Source: JBCBDX01 sp039822005
GTDB lineage: Bacteria > Pseudomonadota > Alphaproteobacteria > Rhizobiales > Rhizobiaceae
Assembly: GCA_039822005.1 (NCBI GenBank)
Contig: JBCBMZ010000009.1
Location: 1-64,000 of the forward strand
Direction of reading: 5' to 3'
Length of the DNA stretch: 64,000 bases
Of the stretch, positions 27,000-35,688 are shown one piece after another (positions within the stretch are counted from its first letter, which is position 1; each line of letters starts with the position of its first letter). The notes beneath the pieces are model-generated. The model saw nothing but the letters and a program-made list of their open reading frames with translations. It was not told the DNA's origin and did no database searches. The translations under genes were made by a program, and so were the position numbers.

Positions 27000-28040
27000 T
27001 CACCTGATGCCTTTTTCGAGCAGCGAATTCACCGTTTGGATCAACATGTCTTCCAGTGGGATGAACGGCTTTCCAAAAATTGAAAGAGCCTTGGCATTTG
27101 CAACGTCAGCATGGCGATCAAGGTGAGGCGCAAATGAGCGAAGACGGCTTTTAAAAGGCGAGAATATGCGCACAAGAGCGCTCGGCATACGCCTGCTGCT
27201 TACCTCCAGTTCCGGGAAGTGTTCTTGTACCAATGAGGCTATTTGCGGGTACCACAGAAAACCGTTGGTTGCTGCGATGCGCTCGCCCTTGGTTCGTTCA
27301 TTTTCGAGCGCGTCCACATGACACCGGGCGACGTCTTGGACATGCACATAAGGAAAGCCAAAGTTCGGCTGTGCGGGGTCAAGGCCTTTGAGCATCCGGG
27401 TCAATAGAGCAATGGAACTGACCGCGTCCAAATCACGTAAAGGGCCCATTGTCACACCGGGCAAGATGGTGGTGAGCGAGAACGGACAGTCCTGTTCTTC
27501 GGCGATGGACCACGCGGCTTTTTCGGCTATGGTTTTGGCGGAGGCATAGGCGGTCATTTTGCGACCCTTCAGGTCCGACCAATCACTCTCATCAAATACC
27601 CGCCTGCCGATGAAACGGTGACCCTCGGTAATGGCCGTGACGGATGACGTGGCGATCACCCGTTCAATGCCATTGGCTTTGGCCGCCCGTAAAACCGTCT
27701 TCGTCCCGTTCACTGCGGGGCCGAACATTTCGGCCTTCTTGCGCGGGAAAACCACCGGCACATGAGCTGCTGTATGGATGACGGTGTCGCAGCCGCGCAT
27801 CGCCTTGGCCCAGCCGCTCGGTAAATCGAGTTCCAGACGCTCGATGGCGAGGGGGATGTCGCTGGTGCCCATCGCTTCATTGAGTGTCTTGCGGACCCGC
27901 CATTCCTCGTCGCGAAATCGTATGGAACCATGGACGCTGTGGCCGCGCTTGAGAAGCTCAACGGCGATTTCCTTGGCGATAAACCCGCTAACGCCGGTCA
28001 GGAAAACGTTTTTCTTTGTCACAGCCACCTCTGTCGACAT
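27000..28040 (-). CDS. Extended SDR paralogue: NAD-dependent epimerase/reductase, 346 aa
   Basis: The Rossmann motif TGVSGF is at 15-20 and the catalytic Tyr164 and Lys168 lie in YASAK, with TSSVTA before it. Overall layout is the same as the SDR at 25891, so the two likely arose by duplication. It probably reduces a carbonyl compound; the substrate is unknown. The ATG chosen gives a normal N-terminus (MSTEVAVTKKNVFLTG); an open frame extends 59 codons further into the AraC gene region and is not credible. It follows the AraC gene by about 40 bases and may be cotranscribed with it. Confidence 0.82.
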   Translation of the reverse strand: MSTEVAVTKKNVFLTGVSGFIAKEIAVELLKRGHSVHGSIRFRDEEWRVRKTLNEAMGTSDIPLAIERLELDLPSGWAKAMRGCDTVIHTAAHVPVVFPRKKAEMFGPAVNGTKTVLRAAKANGIERVIATSSVTAITEGHRFIGRRVFDESDWSDLKGRKMTAYASAKTIAEKAAWSIAEEQDCPFSLTTILPGVTMGPLRDLDAVSSIALLTRMLKGLDPAQPNFGFPYVHVQDVARCHVDALENERTKGERIAATNGFLWYPQIASLVQEHFPELEVSSRRMPSALVRIFSPFKSRLRSFAPHLDRHADVANAKALSIFGKPFIPLEDMLIQTVNSLLEKGIR

Positions 28041-28080
28041 TCTTCGGTTGCTTAACGCGTTGCGTCGTGTGTGGCGAGTA

Positions 28081-29169
28081 TTATTGGGGAACTGATAAAA
28101 CTTGTTCGCGATATTCGCTGGGGCTGAGCCCGGCGCGTTCCTTGAACGCTCTGTTGAACGGCGCAAGAGAGCCATAGCCCAGATCAAACGCCAAGCTGGT
28201 GATTTGAGTATGAACAAAATCTGGTGTCGCCAATCGGCGTTTTGCTTCCGCGATGCGATAGTCGTTCACAAAGGCTGCAAAATTGCGATAACCAAGAGCG
28301 CCATTGATGAGCTTGCGCAGGCGATGTTCGGGAATGTTGAGTTGCTGGGCCAACTCGCCGATTGACAGACCGGAGATCAAATAAGCACCATCTTCCATCA
28401 GGTCGCGAATGCGTCCCAAATCAATGCGGTCGGCGGCGGAAAAACCCTCGACGGATCCGGCTGGATCTGCGTGCGTTCCGGTACCGTCGGGAGGCATCGG
28501 TAGAAGCGTTTTGCGGATCGACGAAAGCGATGTCATCAAGATGACACCGACCAACAGCATGCCGACGGCTGCGCTTACGCGCATCCATACCGGTGCGGGG
28601 GCAGGCCGCATCGCTTCGGCTGTGATTTCCACAAGTTCAACGGCAAAAATCGCCAAGGCGATCAGTGGTATCAGCCAGGCCATGGTGCGCGCGAAATGTC
28701 GGCGTGATGCAACCAGATCATCCGAAAAGCAGCATCTGACCGTATAGATCGTGTGCACCATCAATCCGGTGACGAGCGCCAGATTGGCCCACATGGAGTA
28801 TGATTTAATCGCCGGAAACGGAAGAAAGCAAGACAGGTATAAGCCTGTCAGTGCCACCGGTGCGATCATATCGAGCCATGAGAATCGGTAGCTGTCATTG
28901 TTCAGTGCACGCACAAAAAGCCAGAAGAAGGCCGGGCTCGCGATTCCGATGGACTTCAATGGGATCATCCAAGAACCCAGCAGCGGGACAATAGCCGGAA
29001 GGGCTGCGACCGAATAAATGCCGGCTCCAAATAGAAACAGCGCGCCGTATATTGCCGCCCAGGTGACGGGGCGGGGCGCAAGGATCTGTGCAATCAAAAC
29101 AATGCACAATGCCCCTGCGCCGCCGCGGAATATGCCCTCAAAAAGGTCGATCAGTTCCATCGGCGGCAT
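28081..29169 (-). CDS. Membrane-anchored AraC-family regulator, 362 aa
   Basis: The N-terminal 215 residues hold six or seven hydrophobic helices. The C-terminal 100 residues form an AraC/XylS DNA-binding domain (LSIGELAQQLNIPEHRLRK, then FDLGYGSLAPFNRAFKERAG) ending with the classic second helix-turn-helix. The regulator should sit in the inner membrane and contact DNA from there. It lies directly upstream of the SDR gene on the same strand, so regulation of the SDR pair is plausible. The inducer is unknown. Confidence 0.88.
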   Translation of the reverse strand: MPPMELIDLFEGIFRGGAGALCIVLIAQILAPRPVTWAAIYGALFLFGAGIYSVAALPAIVPLLGSWMIPLKSIGIASPAFFWLFVRALNNDSYRFSWLDMIAPVALTGLYLSCFLPFPAIKSYSMWANLALVTGLMVHTIYTVRCCFSDDLVASRRHFARTMAWLIPLIALAIFAVELVEITAEAMRPAPAPVWMRVSAAVGMLLVGVILMTSLSSIRKTLLPMPPDGTGTHADPAGSVEGFSAADRIDLGRIRDLMEDGAYLISGLSIGELAQQLNIPEHRLRKLINGALGYRNFAAFVNDYRIAEAKRRLATPDFVHTQITSLAFDLGYGSLAPFNRAFKERAGLSPSEYREQVLSVPQ

Positions 29170-29201
29170 TCTAACTGAGTTTCAACTGTTGGCAAACGCC
29201 A

Positions 29202-29447
29202 TCAAATCCCAAATTGCGGGAAAACGGGTGCCTTGGGATAGCGTGTTTCCTGCCCATTATTATCGTTGCAAGCCGGGTCAGTTTTGGCATGGGTGACTGA
29301 GCAAGCGGAACCAAAAGGTGCTGCGAATTTTTCGCTTTTCTCTACTGAGGCGGTTGGGGTCTGTTTGACCGTGTCGGCGAGGGTGGCCGGTGATGTCAGT
29401 GCGATTGCAAGAAGAGCAGCGCTAGCGACTACAGCAGTTTTTTTCAT
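29202..29447 (-). CDS. Small secreted protein, 81 aa
   Basis: No family is recognised. It begins MKKTAVVASAALLAIALTSPATLA, a clear signal peptide cleaved after about residue 24. The mature part is short, Lys/Thr/Ser-rich, with two cysteines (SACSVTHAKTDPACND) that could form a disulfide, and ends in FPQFGI. GGAG lies six bases before the ATG used. It is on the same strand as the AraC gene, 32 bases before it. Confidence 0.65.
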   Translation of the reverse strand: MKKTAVVASAALLAIALTSPATLADTVKQTPTASVEKSEKFAAPFGSACSVTHAKTDPACNDNNGQETRYPKAPVFPQFGI

Positions 29448-29754
29448 TGTCATCTCCATTGGATTTCAGCGGTTTCTCCGCGGTGAACCAAGGATGTGGT
29501 GGACGGTGGCTTGTTGCTGCTTGGATTTGAAACGCGCATATGCATTTCCAAAATTGAGCGCCGAATTTCAAAATCGATTGGTTACGGTTAACCCGTCTTG
29601 TGCATGAGAGCATCTCGGCATAATAATCCTTCCATGCAAGTGAAGCCGACCCGAAATTGTCTGCACTTTGATTTGCTACGCCTTTGCGCGCGTATCGGTT
29701 ATTCGCCGCATGTTGCTCCCGATGATCGCCAAGCATCAATCAGGAGACAAAGAA
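29448..29754. other. Divergent intergenic region between the small secreted protein and the aminotransferase
   Basis: I see no gene here. It must hold promoters for both divergent genes. No clear operator, riboswitch or terminator was recognised. Confidence 0.4.
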
Positions 29755-31128
29755 GTGACCTTTCAAAACTATACCAATGAGCAATTGCAGCGCAAAGACG
29801 CTGAACATCATTTGCACCCTTTTACAGACCACAAGGATCTGCGCAGCGACGGCAGCCGCATGATTGTGCGTGCCGATGGCCCGTTTGTTTATGACGCGTT
29901 GGGCAACGAAATTCTCGATGGCATGGCAGGGCTGTGGTGCGTCAATATCGGCTACGGTCGTCACGAACTGGCAGACGTGGCGGCCGAACAAATGCGCGAA
30001 CTGCCTTACTACAATTCGTTTTTTCGTTGTACGACGCCGACACCGGTGCTGCTTGCGGAAAAACTGGCGTCCATCGCGCCTGACAACATCAATCAGGTTT
30101 TCTTCGGGTCCTCGGGCTCAGAGGCCAATGACACCGCGTTGCGCATTGTCCGCCATTATTGGGTGCTGGAAGGCAAGCCGGAAAAGAACGTGATCATCTC
30201 GCGTCAATGGGCCTATCACGGTTCCACGATTGCGGCTACGTCGCTGGGGGGCATGTCTGCGATGCACGCCCAGCTCAACGGCGCCGTGCCCAATATCGAG
30301 CACGTCATGTGCCCTTATGGTTTTGAGTTGGCTGAACCCGGTGAGAGTGATCATTCATTTGGTTTGCGCGCTGCAAAGGCTGTTGAGGATGCCATTTTAG
30401 CAGCCGGACCCGACAAGGTCGCCGCCTTTATCGGCGAGCCTATCCAAGGTGCCGGTGGCGTGAAAATTCCACCTGAGAGCTATTGGCCGGAGATACAACG
30501 CATCTGTGAAAAATACGATGTCCTGTTGCTGCTGGATGAAGTCATCACCGGCTATGGCCGAACCGGCCAATGGTTTGCGTCCCAGTCGATGGACATTCAA
30601 GCTGACATGATTACGACTGCAAAAGGTCTGACATCGGGGTACCAACCGCTGTCAGCCTTGATCGTGGGCGACCGGGTGGCGAGCGCTTTGGTTGAAAAGG
30701 GCGGCGAGTTTTATCATGGCTATACGTATTCAGGTCATCCGGTGGCGTGCGCTGTTGCCTTGCGCAATTTGGAGATTATCGAACGCGAGGGCCTGATCGA
30801 GCGGGTGCGCGATGACACCGGCCCCTATTTGGGTGAAGCGCTGACCAACGCCTTGGGGGATCATCGCCTTGTCGGTGAAATTCGTTCGTTTGGAATGTTG
30901 GCCGCGATTGAAGTGGTGAGCGATCGGCAAACCCGAAAACGTCATGAACCGTCCGGCGCCGGCGCACTTGCCGTGCGTGACGCAGCGATTGAAAATGGCA
31001 TCATGATGCGACAGGTTATCAACACGATGATCCTCTCGCCGCCTTTGATCTGGACGCGTGAGACGATTGACGTGGCCGTGGACCGGGTCAGGAAGGCTTT
31101 TGACCAGGCGGCAATTGTTCTGGGCTGA
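29755..31128 (+). CDS. Class III omega-amino acid/diamine:pyruvate-type aminotransferase, 457 aa
   Basis: A PLP fold type I class III transaminase. The Schiff-base lysine is Lys290 (TTAKGLTSGYQ), preceded by LLLDEVITGYGRTG with the PLP-binding Asp. FFGSSGSEANDTALR is the cofactor phosphate region. The N-terminus (HHLHPFTDHKDL) resembles putrescine-, taurine- or beta-alanine-pyruvate aminotransferases; the amino donor cannot be fixed. The GTG start is chosen because AGGAG lies about 9 bases before it. A perfect inverted repeat follows 29 bases after the stop. Confidence 0.88.
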   Translation: MTFQNYTNEQLQRKDAEHHLHPFTDHKDLRSDGSRMIVRADGPFVYDALGNEILDGMAGLWCVNIGYGRHELADVAAEQMRELPYYNSFFRCTTPTPVLLAEKLASIAPDNINQVFFGSSGSEANDTALRIVRHYWVLEGKPEKNVIISRQWAYHGSTIAATSLGGMSAMHAQLNGAVPNIEHVMCPYGFELAEPGESDHSFGLRAAKAVEDAILAAGPDKVAAFIGEPIQGAGGVKIPPESYWPEIQRICEKYDVLLLLDEVITGYGRTGQWFASQSMDIQADMITTAKGLTSGYQPLSALIVGDRVASALVEKGGEFYHGYTYSGHPVACAVALRNLEIIEREGLIERVRDDTGPYLGEALTNALGDHRLVGEIRSFGMLAAIEVVSDRQTRKRHEPSGAGALAVRDAAIENGIMMRQVINTMILSPPLIWTRETIDVAVDRVRKAFDQAAIVLG

Positions 31129-31157
31129 TTTCCCCCACTTGGGCTATTTCGGGATAT

Positions 31158-31195
31158 TTTTGTGCGACGCAATATGATAGGTGCGTCGCACAAAA
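31158..31195. promoter_or_regulatory. Perfect 14-bp inverted repeat before the phasin-like gene
   Basis: TTTTGTGCGACGCA and TGCGTCGCACAAAA face each other across 10 bases. Each arm contains TGCNNNGCA, the type of motif I associate with PhaR regulators of phasin genes in alphaproteobacteria. The right arm ends directly before the GGAG ribosome site of the next gene. It could instead be the terminator of the aminotransferase gene or a translational hairpin. Confidence 0.5.
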
Positions 31196-31207
31196 GGAGT
31201 GCTGTTG

Positions 31208-31618
31208 ATGGCTGAACGCCGCACCAGATCAATAAGTGCCAAGTCGAGCTACAAAACGCTGCCGCCTGGTACAGATGTCGTCATGCTGACGCCGTTTGTC
31301 GTGTCTCTTCGCATGCCGTTTGTAATGTGGGAACTGGCAACGCCCTACTTTGCGCGCCATCGCGATAGTGCAGAAGGCAACCGTGCGATAGTCGAGAAAA
31401 CAGCGGCGATCATGGAAAGCTACGGATCTGTCCATGCCGAATTGCTACAGTCTTGGGCACGCATTTGGCTTGGCGCAATGGCGGGTGAAGTGCCCAATGC
31501 GAAGATCATCTCGCGGGCGATGCAAGATGTGGTGGATGCTGGTGTTGAACCGGCCGCCAAGCGCGTGCGTGCCAACTACCGACGCCTGCGCAAGATGAGC
31601 AATACCAATATAGTTTGA
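31208..31618 (+). CDS. Small phasin-like protein, 136 aa
   Basis: A short, basic, helical protein with a central amphipathic segment (LTPFVVSLRMPFVMWELATPYF) and a helical C-terminal half (AAIMESYGSVHAELLQSWARIWLGAMAG). There is no signal peptide. This recalls phasins, which coat polyhydroxyalkanoate granules, but I cannot confirm the family. The ATG is set by AGGAG 8 bases upstream. The upstream inverted repeat with two TGCNNNGCA motifs supports the phasin idea indirectly. Confidence 0.55.
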   Translation: MAERRTRSISAKSSYKTLPPGTDVVMLTPFVVSLRMPFVMWELATPYFARHRDSAEGNRAIVEKTAAIMESYGSVHAELLQSWARIWLGAMAGEVPNAKIISRAMQDVVDAGVEPAAKRVRANYRRLRKMSNTNIV

Positions 31619-31626
31619 TAAGGAGC

Positions 31627-32196
31627 TTAACCGGCTTGCGCGAAAAGTCGGGCCAAACGCTTTTGCTCGGCCGCATCAAATGCGTTTTGCGCTTTGGTAT
31701 GCGCAGCCCGGGTTGTTTCGACGACATTTTTCGCAACACGGTCCAATTTGCGGCAATCGCTTTGCGCCGGAATTTTTTCCAATTCTTCTCCCAGCAATTT
31801 GGCAAAACGTTCGGCAATTTTCACATGCGTGTCTTCGTGCAACTTTGCGTACCGCGCCAACCCGTCCCACGCCTGGCGTAAATCCCGGTCATCGGATTGG
31901 TTGCGCTCTTTCCAACGCGGCAGTGTGATTTCAGCCTGAACACGGAATTTTGCTGTTTTGAAGATACAGCCGTCACTTCTCTCTTCCTGGATTACGGAAA
32001 CGGGATTGAACCTGATGGCTGCAACAGCAATGGCATGTCCCGATAACGGGCCGCGGCGGCGCAGTTCATCGTCCAGTTCTTCGCTGGTTTGGCCGGAAAT
32101 CAGGTAGTAGTTAGTGCTCACCTGAGGAGACGTGCTTACGCATCCCGAAATTGCCAAGGTAAAAGCGACGAGAACAGCCAAGTTCAGCTTTTTCAT
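31627..32196 (-). CDS. DUF922-family lipoprotein, putative zinc peptidase, 189 aa
   Basis: A lipoprotein signal with lipobox LAISGC places Cys19 as the lipidated residue. HExxH at His120-His124 (HEDTHVKIAE) is a zinc-peptidase motif and, with the surrounding sequence, matches DUF922. The rest is helical and charged. It should sit on the periplasmic face of a membrane. The start ATG gives a clean signal peptide. It is convergent with the phasin-like gene and divergent from the cob operon. Confidence 0.78.
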   Translation of the reverse strand: MKKLNLAVLVAFTLAISGCVSTSPQVSTNYYLISGQTSEELDDELRRRGPLSGHAIAVAAIRFNPVSVIQEERSDGCIFKTAKFRVQAEITLPRWKERNQSDDRDLRQAWDGLARYAKLHEDTHVKIAERFAKLLGEELEKIPAQSDCRKLDRVAKNVVETTRAAHTKAQNAFDAAEQKRLARLFAQAG

Positions 32197-32586
32197 TTTC
32201 AATCCGTTTTTGACCAGAAAGCGCCCAGCTCTGCCGCACCATGATGACAACGCACAACAAATGCAATGCCGCGTTGGGCGTTAGTTTGGCGCTTATTTTT
32301 ACTTCGGGGAACAAGCGGCATTTTCGTGGTGAAAAAAGTTTCATGTTTAGAATTGCTTAAGTGAACAATAACCTCGTGGTAACTCTGTCGCTTTACGTTC
32401 CATAGCGCGGCCTTGATTGTCCCGCCTCCGGATCAGGTACTGCGTACCGGAGAACTTACTGCCAGCGTATCGGGCAAAAAAATCGCGCGTAGCCTCCAGC
32501 TACCGCGATTTTTTATTTGTGTCCTTTTTTGTCCCTCTCCAGCAAAAGGGCTTTGCCGCGCTTCGCTGCTGGGATACCCGTTGCCT
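32197..32586 (+). promoter_or_regulatory. Leader region of the cob operon; possible cobalamin-type RNA element
   Basis: A 390-base gap before cobQ without a gene. The plus-strand leader has TTGTCCCGCC (about 32417), a hairpin with CTCCGG/CCGGAG arms around GGTAC/GTACC, then GGAGA-ACTTACTGCC, and finally a strong terminator. The order (CCCGC, then GGAGAxCxxxTGCC, then terminator) recalls the end of a B12 riboswitch, but the canonical core GCAACTGT and the GGGAA-GGTG part are not recognisable. It may be a variant aptamer or a different attenuator. Confidence 0.35.
32476..32514 (+). terminator. Intrinsic terminator/attenuator about 70 bases before cobQ
   Basis: Arms AAATCGCG-GTAGC and GCTAC-CGCGATTT pair around the loop CTCCA with one bulged C, and a run of T follows. 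This is a full rho-independent terminator placed between the presumed promoter and cobQ. No plus-strand gene needs it upstream within 850 bases, which argues for a regulated attenuator. Confidence 0.7.
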
Positions 32587-34068
32587 ATGACACATGCACT
32601 CATGTTTCAGGGAACCGGATCAGACGTTGGTAAAACGGTTTTGGTGGCGGGCCTGTGCCGCGCGCTCAAAAATCGAGGCTTTCGGGTGCGCCCGTTCAAG
32701 CCGCAAAACATGTCCAACAATGCCGCTGTCGCGATGGATGGGGGTGAAATTGGCCGCGCGCAATGGTTGCAAGCGCTGGCCTGTGGTGTTCCGCCATCCA
32801 TTCACATGAACCCTGTCCTGTTGAAGCCCCAAAGCGAAACGGGCAGCCAGATTGTCGTGCATGGCAAGGTGGCCGGTACCGCAAAAGGGCGCGATTATCA
32901 GGCGCTCAAACCAAAATTGTTGACCGCCGTTCTCAGTTCGTTTGAAGAACTAAAGAAGCAGGCTGATATCGTTCTGGTTGAGGGGGCAGGCTCTCCCGCT
33001 GAGGTGAATTTGCGCAAGGGTGACATTGCCAATATGGGTTTTGCCACCGCGGCCCATGTGCCCGTTGTTTTGGTCGGGGACATAGACCGAGGCGGTGTTA
33101 TTGCCTCACTTGTTGGCACCCACACGGTTTTGGAGCCGTCAGACCGTCGCATGATTGCCGGCTATCTGATCAACAAGTTCAGGGGGGACGTCTTGCTTTT
33201 TGATGATGGCCTGAAGATCGTGACACGTCTTACCGGCTGGCCCAGCTTGGGTGTCTTGCCTTGGCAGCCATCGGCCAAGCAACTCCCGGCAGAAGATTCG
33301 GTTATTTTGGAACGGCTTTCCCGGCAGCGTGAGGGAAAGGCTGTCATCGCCGTGCCGATCCTTGACCGCATTGCCAATTTTGATGATCTCGACCCGTTGG
33401 CGGCTGAACCGGGTGTCGATGTGCAGTTTGTTGCTCCGGGAACGCCATGGCCCCAAGCGCCGGTCGCGGTGATTATTCCAGGATCGAAGTCGACGATTAG
33501 TGACTTGAAACGCTTTCGTGAACTCGGCTGGGATCAACATATTCAGCAACTGGCCGATGCCGGTACGCTCGTTGTCGGTCTGTGCGGTGGCTACCAAATG
33601 CTGGGTAAAACGATCGCCGACCCTGATGGCATTGAAGGCTCGCCTGGCGCGATTGACGGGCTTGGCTTGTTGGATGTCGACACGGTGATGCATGCTGAAA
33701 AAACGGTTCGCAATACCAATGCGGTCAGTGTCCGAGGGCAGCATCCGCTTAGAGGCTATGAAATCCATTTGGGTGAAACGTCTGGCGCTGATTGTGCGAG
33801 GCCGGTGGTCGAGGCTGCCGAAGGTTGTGATGGCGCGACGACAAGTGACGGCATGGTGTTTGGCACCTATCTGCATGGCCTATTTGACAGCGGGGCTTAC
33901 CGCAGAGCCTTTTTGGAGCGTCTGGGGATTGCCAGCGCGGGTGGCGACCATCGCCTAAATGTTGAGGCAGCACTGGACGAACTGGCCGATGCCATGGAGG
34001 ATAAACTGAATATTGATGCAATGCTCGGCGCTGCCGCATTGCATCCTGCAGAAAAGGGAGCTGCTTAG
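32587..34068 (+). CDS. cobQ: CobQ, adenosylcobyric acid synthase, 493 aa
   Basis: An N-terminal P-loop GTGSDVGKT (9-17) and a C-terminal glutamine-amidotransferase-like domain with Cys333 (GLCGGYQMLG) and His430 (TYLHGLF) identify CobQ. It amidates adenosylcobyrinic acid a,c-diamide at four carboxylates. Length is normal. The ATG lies after a weak site, and a long upstream open frame through the terminator is not credible. It heads the cobQ-cobP-cobW-cobN-cobO operon. Confidence 0.95.
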   Translation: MTHALMFQGTGSDVGKTVLVAGLCRALKNRGFRVRPFKPQNMSNNAAVAMDGGEIGRAQWLQALACGVPPSIHMNPVLLKPQSETGSQIVVHGKVAGTAKGRDYQALKPKLLTAVLSSFEELKKQADIVLVEGAGSPAEVNLRKGDIANMGFATAAHVPVVLVGDIDRGGVIASLVGTHTVLEPSDRRMIAGYLINKFRGDVLLFDDGLKIVTRLTGWPSLGVLPWQPSAKQLPAEDSVILERLSRQREGKAVIAVPILDRIANFDDLDPLAAEPGVDVQFVAPGTPWPQAPVAVIIPGSKSTISDLKRFRELGWDQHIQQLADAGTLVVGLCGGYQMLGKTIADPDGIEGSPGAIDGLGLLDVDTVMHAEKTVRNTNAVSVRGQHPLRGYEIHLGETSGADCARPVVEAAEGCDGATTSDGMVFGTYLHGLFDSGAYRRAFLERLGIASAGGDHRLNVEAALDELADAMEDKLNIDAMLGAAALHPAEKGAA

Positions 34069-34069
34069 G

Positions 34070-34597
34070 ATGAGCCGACATCTAACCTCAGGCATCTCAT
34101 TTGTTTTAGGCGGCGCGCGCTCGGGCAAATCTGTGTTTGCGGAAAAACTTGTTCTGGAAAGTGGCTTGCAGCGAGTGTACGTGGCGACCGCTCAAGCTTG
34201 GGACGAGGAGATGCGCGCGCGCATAGACACGCACAAATCGCGACGTCAGACGCTTTGGCAAACGGTCGAGGAACCGTTGGAGTTGCCTGCGGTTTTGCAA
34301 CGGGAGGCGAGACAGGGGCGGGCGATATTGGTTGATTGCCTGACGTTGTGGGTCACCAATTTGATGTTGGCCGAACAGCCGGTGGCGGACCGATTTGCGT
34401 CACTTTACGACGCGCTGCGTCAGTGCGAAGGCCTTGTTGTTCTTGTAACCAACGAGGTAGGTTTGGGGATCGTTCCGGAAAATCAAATGGCGCGCGACTT
34501 TCGTGACCACGCCGGAACGTTGCACCAGCAGGTGGCGGCCATTGCCGACCAAGTCGACTTTGTGGCAGCGGGTCTTCCGTTGAGACTGAAAGGCTAG
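34070..34597 (+). CDS. cobP: CobP, adenosylcobinamide kinase/phosphate guanylyltransferase, 175 aa
   Basis: Walker A GGARSGKS at 14-21, then ATAQAWDEEMRARI and LTNEVGLGIVPEN, the signature of CobP/CobU. The enzyme phosphorylates adenosylcobinamide and attaches GMP, preparing the lower loop. The gene starts one base after the cobQ stop, with AAGGGAG upstream, and is followed by cobW 7 bases later. Confidence 0.95.
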   Translation: MSRHLTSGISFVLGGARSGKSVFAEKLVLESGLQRVYVATAQAWDEEMRARIDTHKSRRQTLWQTVEEPLELPAVLQREARQGRAILVDCLTLWVTNLMLAEQPVADRFASLYDALRQCEGLVVLVTNEVGLGIVPENQMARDFRDHAGTLHQQVAAIADQVDFVAAGLPLRLKG

Positions 34598-34604
34598 ACA
34601 GACG

Positions 34605-35684
34605 ATGCTCACAACAGCGAAAATCCCGGCAACGGTAATCACCGGTTTCCTTGGGGCGGGTAAAACCACCATGATCCGCAACTTGTTGCAGAATGTGGAA
34701 GGACGGAAAATTGCGCTCATTATCAATGAGTTTGGTGATTTGGGCGTTGATGGCGACGTCCTGAAGGGCTGCGGTATCGAGACCTGTGGTGAGGATGATG
34801 TCGTTGAACTGACCAATGGCTGTATCTGTTGCACCGTGGCCGATGATTTTATCCCGACGATGAGCGCGCTGTTGGATCGCGATGACCGACCCGACCATAT
34901 CGTCATTGAGACATCGGGATTGGCGCTGCCCCAACCGCTGGTGGCAGCGTTCAATTGGCCGGAGATCAAAACTCAAGTCACCGTCGATGGCGTTGTTACT
35001 GTCATCGACACCGCCGCTGTATCGGAGGGCAGGTTTGCTCATGATCATGACGCGCTCGATGCGCAGCGCAAGGCTGACGAAGAGCTAGATCATGAAAGCC
35101 CGCTCGAAGAGCTTTTCGAAGATCAGATCAGGGCAGCTGACATGATTGTGCTCAACAAGGCTGACCTCGTTGACGACGCGGTGCTCACATCGGTGAAAGA
35201 GCAGGTGCGCGCTGAAATCGACCGGCCTTTGAAGGTCGTCTCCGCGCGCCATGGTAACCTGCCGGTTGATGTATTGCTGGGGCTGGGTTCTGCAACCGAG
35301 AGCGAAATTGCGAACAGGAAATCGCATCACGAACTACACCACGACCATCATGACCATGACCATGACCATGACCATGACCATGACCATGACCATGATGACT
35401 TTGAGAGTTTTGTTGTACAAGCCGGATCAGTAGTTGATCCAGATACCTTTGTTGCCCAACTGGCTGCGATCATTGCGGAGCATGATGTGCTGCGATGCAA
35501 GGGGTTCATTGATGTGCCTGGCAAGCCCATGCGGCTCGTGGTCCAGGCTGTCGGCAATCGCATCAATACCTATTTCGACCGCCCATGGTCGGCTGATGAA
35601 TCACGCGAGTCGCGGCTCGTTTTCATTGGAATGAGTGGCCTTGATTCAAACTGCATCATCGCTGCGGTGAAAGCGGCGGTCTGA
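34605..35684 (+). CDS. cobW: CobW, metal-binding GTPase of cobalamin synthesis, 359 aa
   Basis: A COG0523 GTPase: GFLGAGKTT at 14-22, the metal site CxCC at Cys73, Cys75 and Cys76, and NKAD at 184-187. A His/Asp-rich tract (about residues 242-266), made by a hexanucleotide repeat, precedes the C-terminal CobW domain and should bind metal ions. CobW is thought to deliver cobalt to the cobaltochelatase. It sits between cobP and cobN, the usual place. The chelatase gene follows 4 bases after the stop. Confidence 0.95.
   Translation: MLTTAKIPATVITGFLGAGKTTMIRNLLQNVEGRKIALIINEFGDLGVDGDVLKGCGIETCGEDDVVELTNGCICCTVADDFIPTMSALLDRDDRPDHIVIETSGLALPQPLVAAFNWPEIKTQVTVDGVVTVIDTAAVSEGRFAHDHDALDAQRKADEELDHESPLEELFEDQIRAADMIVLNKADLVDDAVLTSVKEQVRAEIDRPLKVVSARHGNLPVDVLLGLGSATESEIANRKSHHELHHDHHDHDHDHDHDHDHDHDDFESFVVQAGSVVDPDTFVAQLAAIIAEHDVLRCKGFIDVPGKPMRLVVQAVGNRINTYFDRPWSADESRESRLVFIGMSGLDSNCIIAAVKAAV
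35352..35393 (+). repeat. Seven perfect tandem copies of GACCAT inside cobW
   Basis: Seven uninterrupted copies of the hexamer GACCAT encode alternating Asp-His in the metal-binding tract of CobW. Being a multiple of three, gain or loss of units would change tract length without a frameshift. Confidence 0.95.
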
Positions 35685-35688
35685 CGCT

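Noticed and set aside
35341..35400. Tandem repeat as a possible CRISPR or structural RNA
   Set aside because: The six-base units are in frame and encode the His-Asp tract of CobW; there are no spacers.
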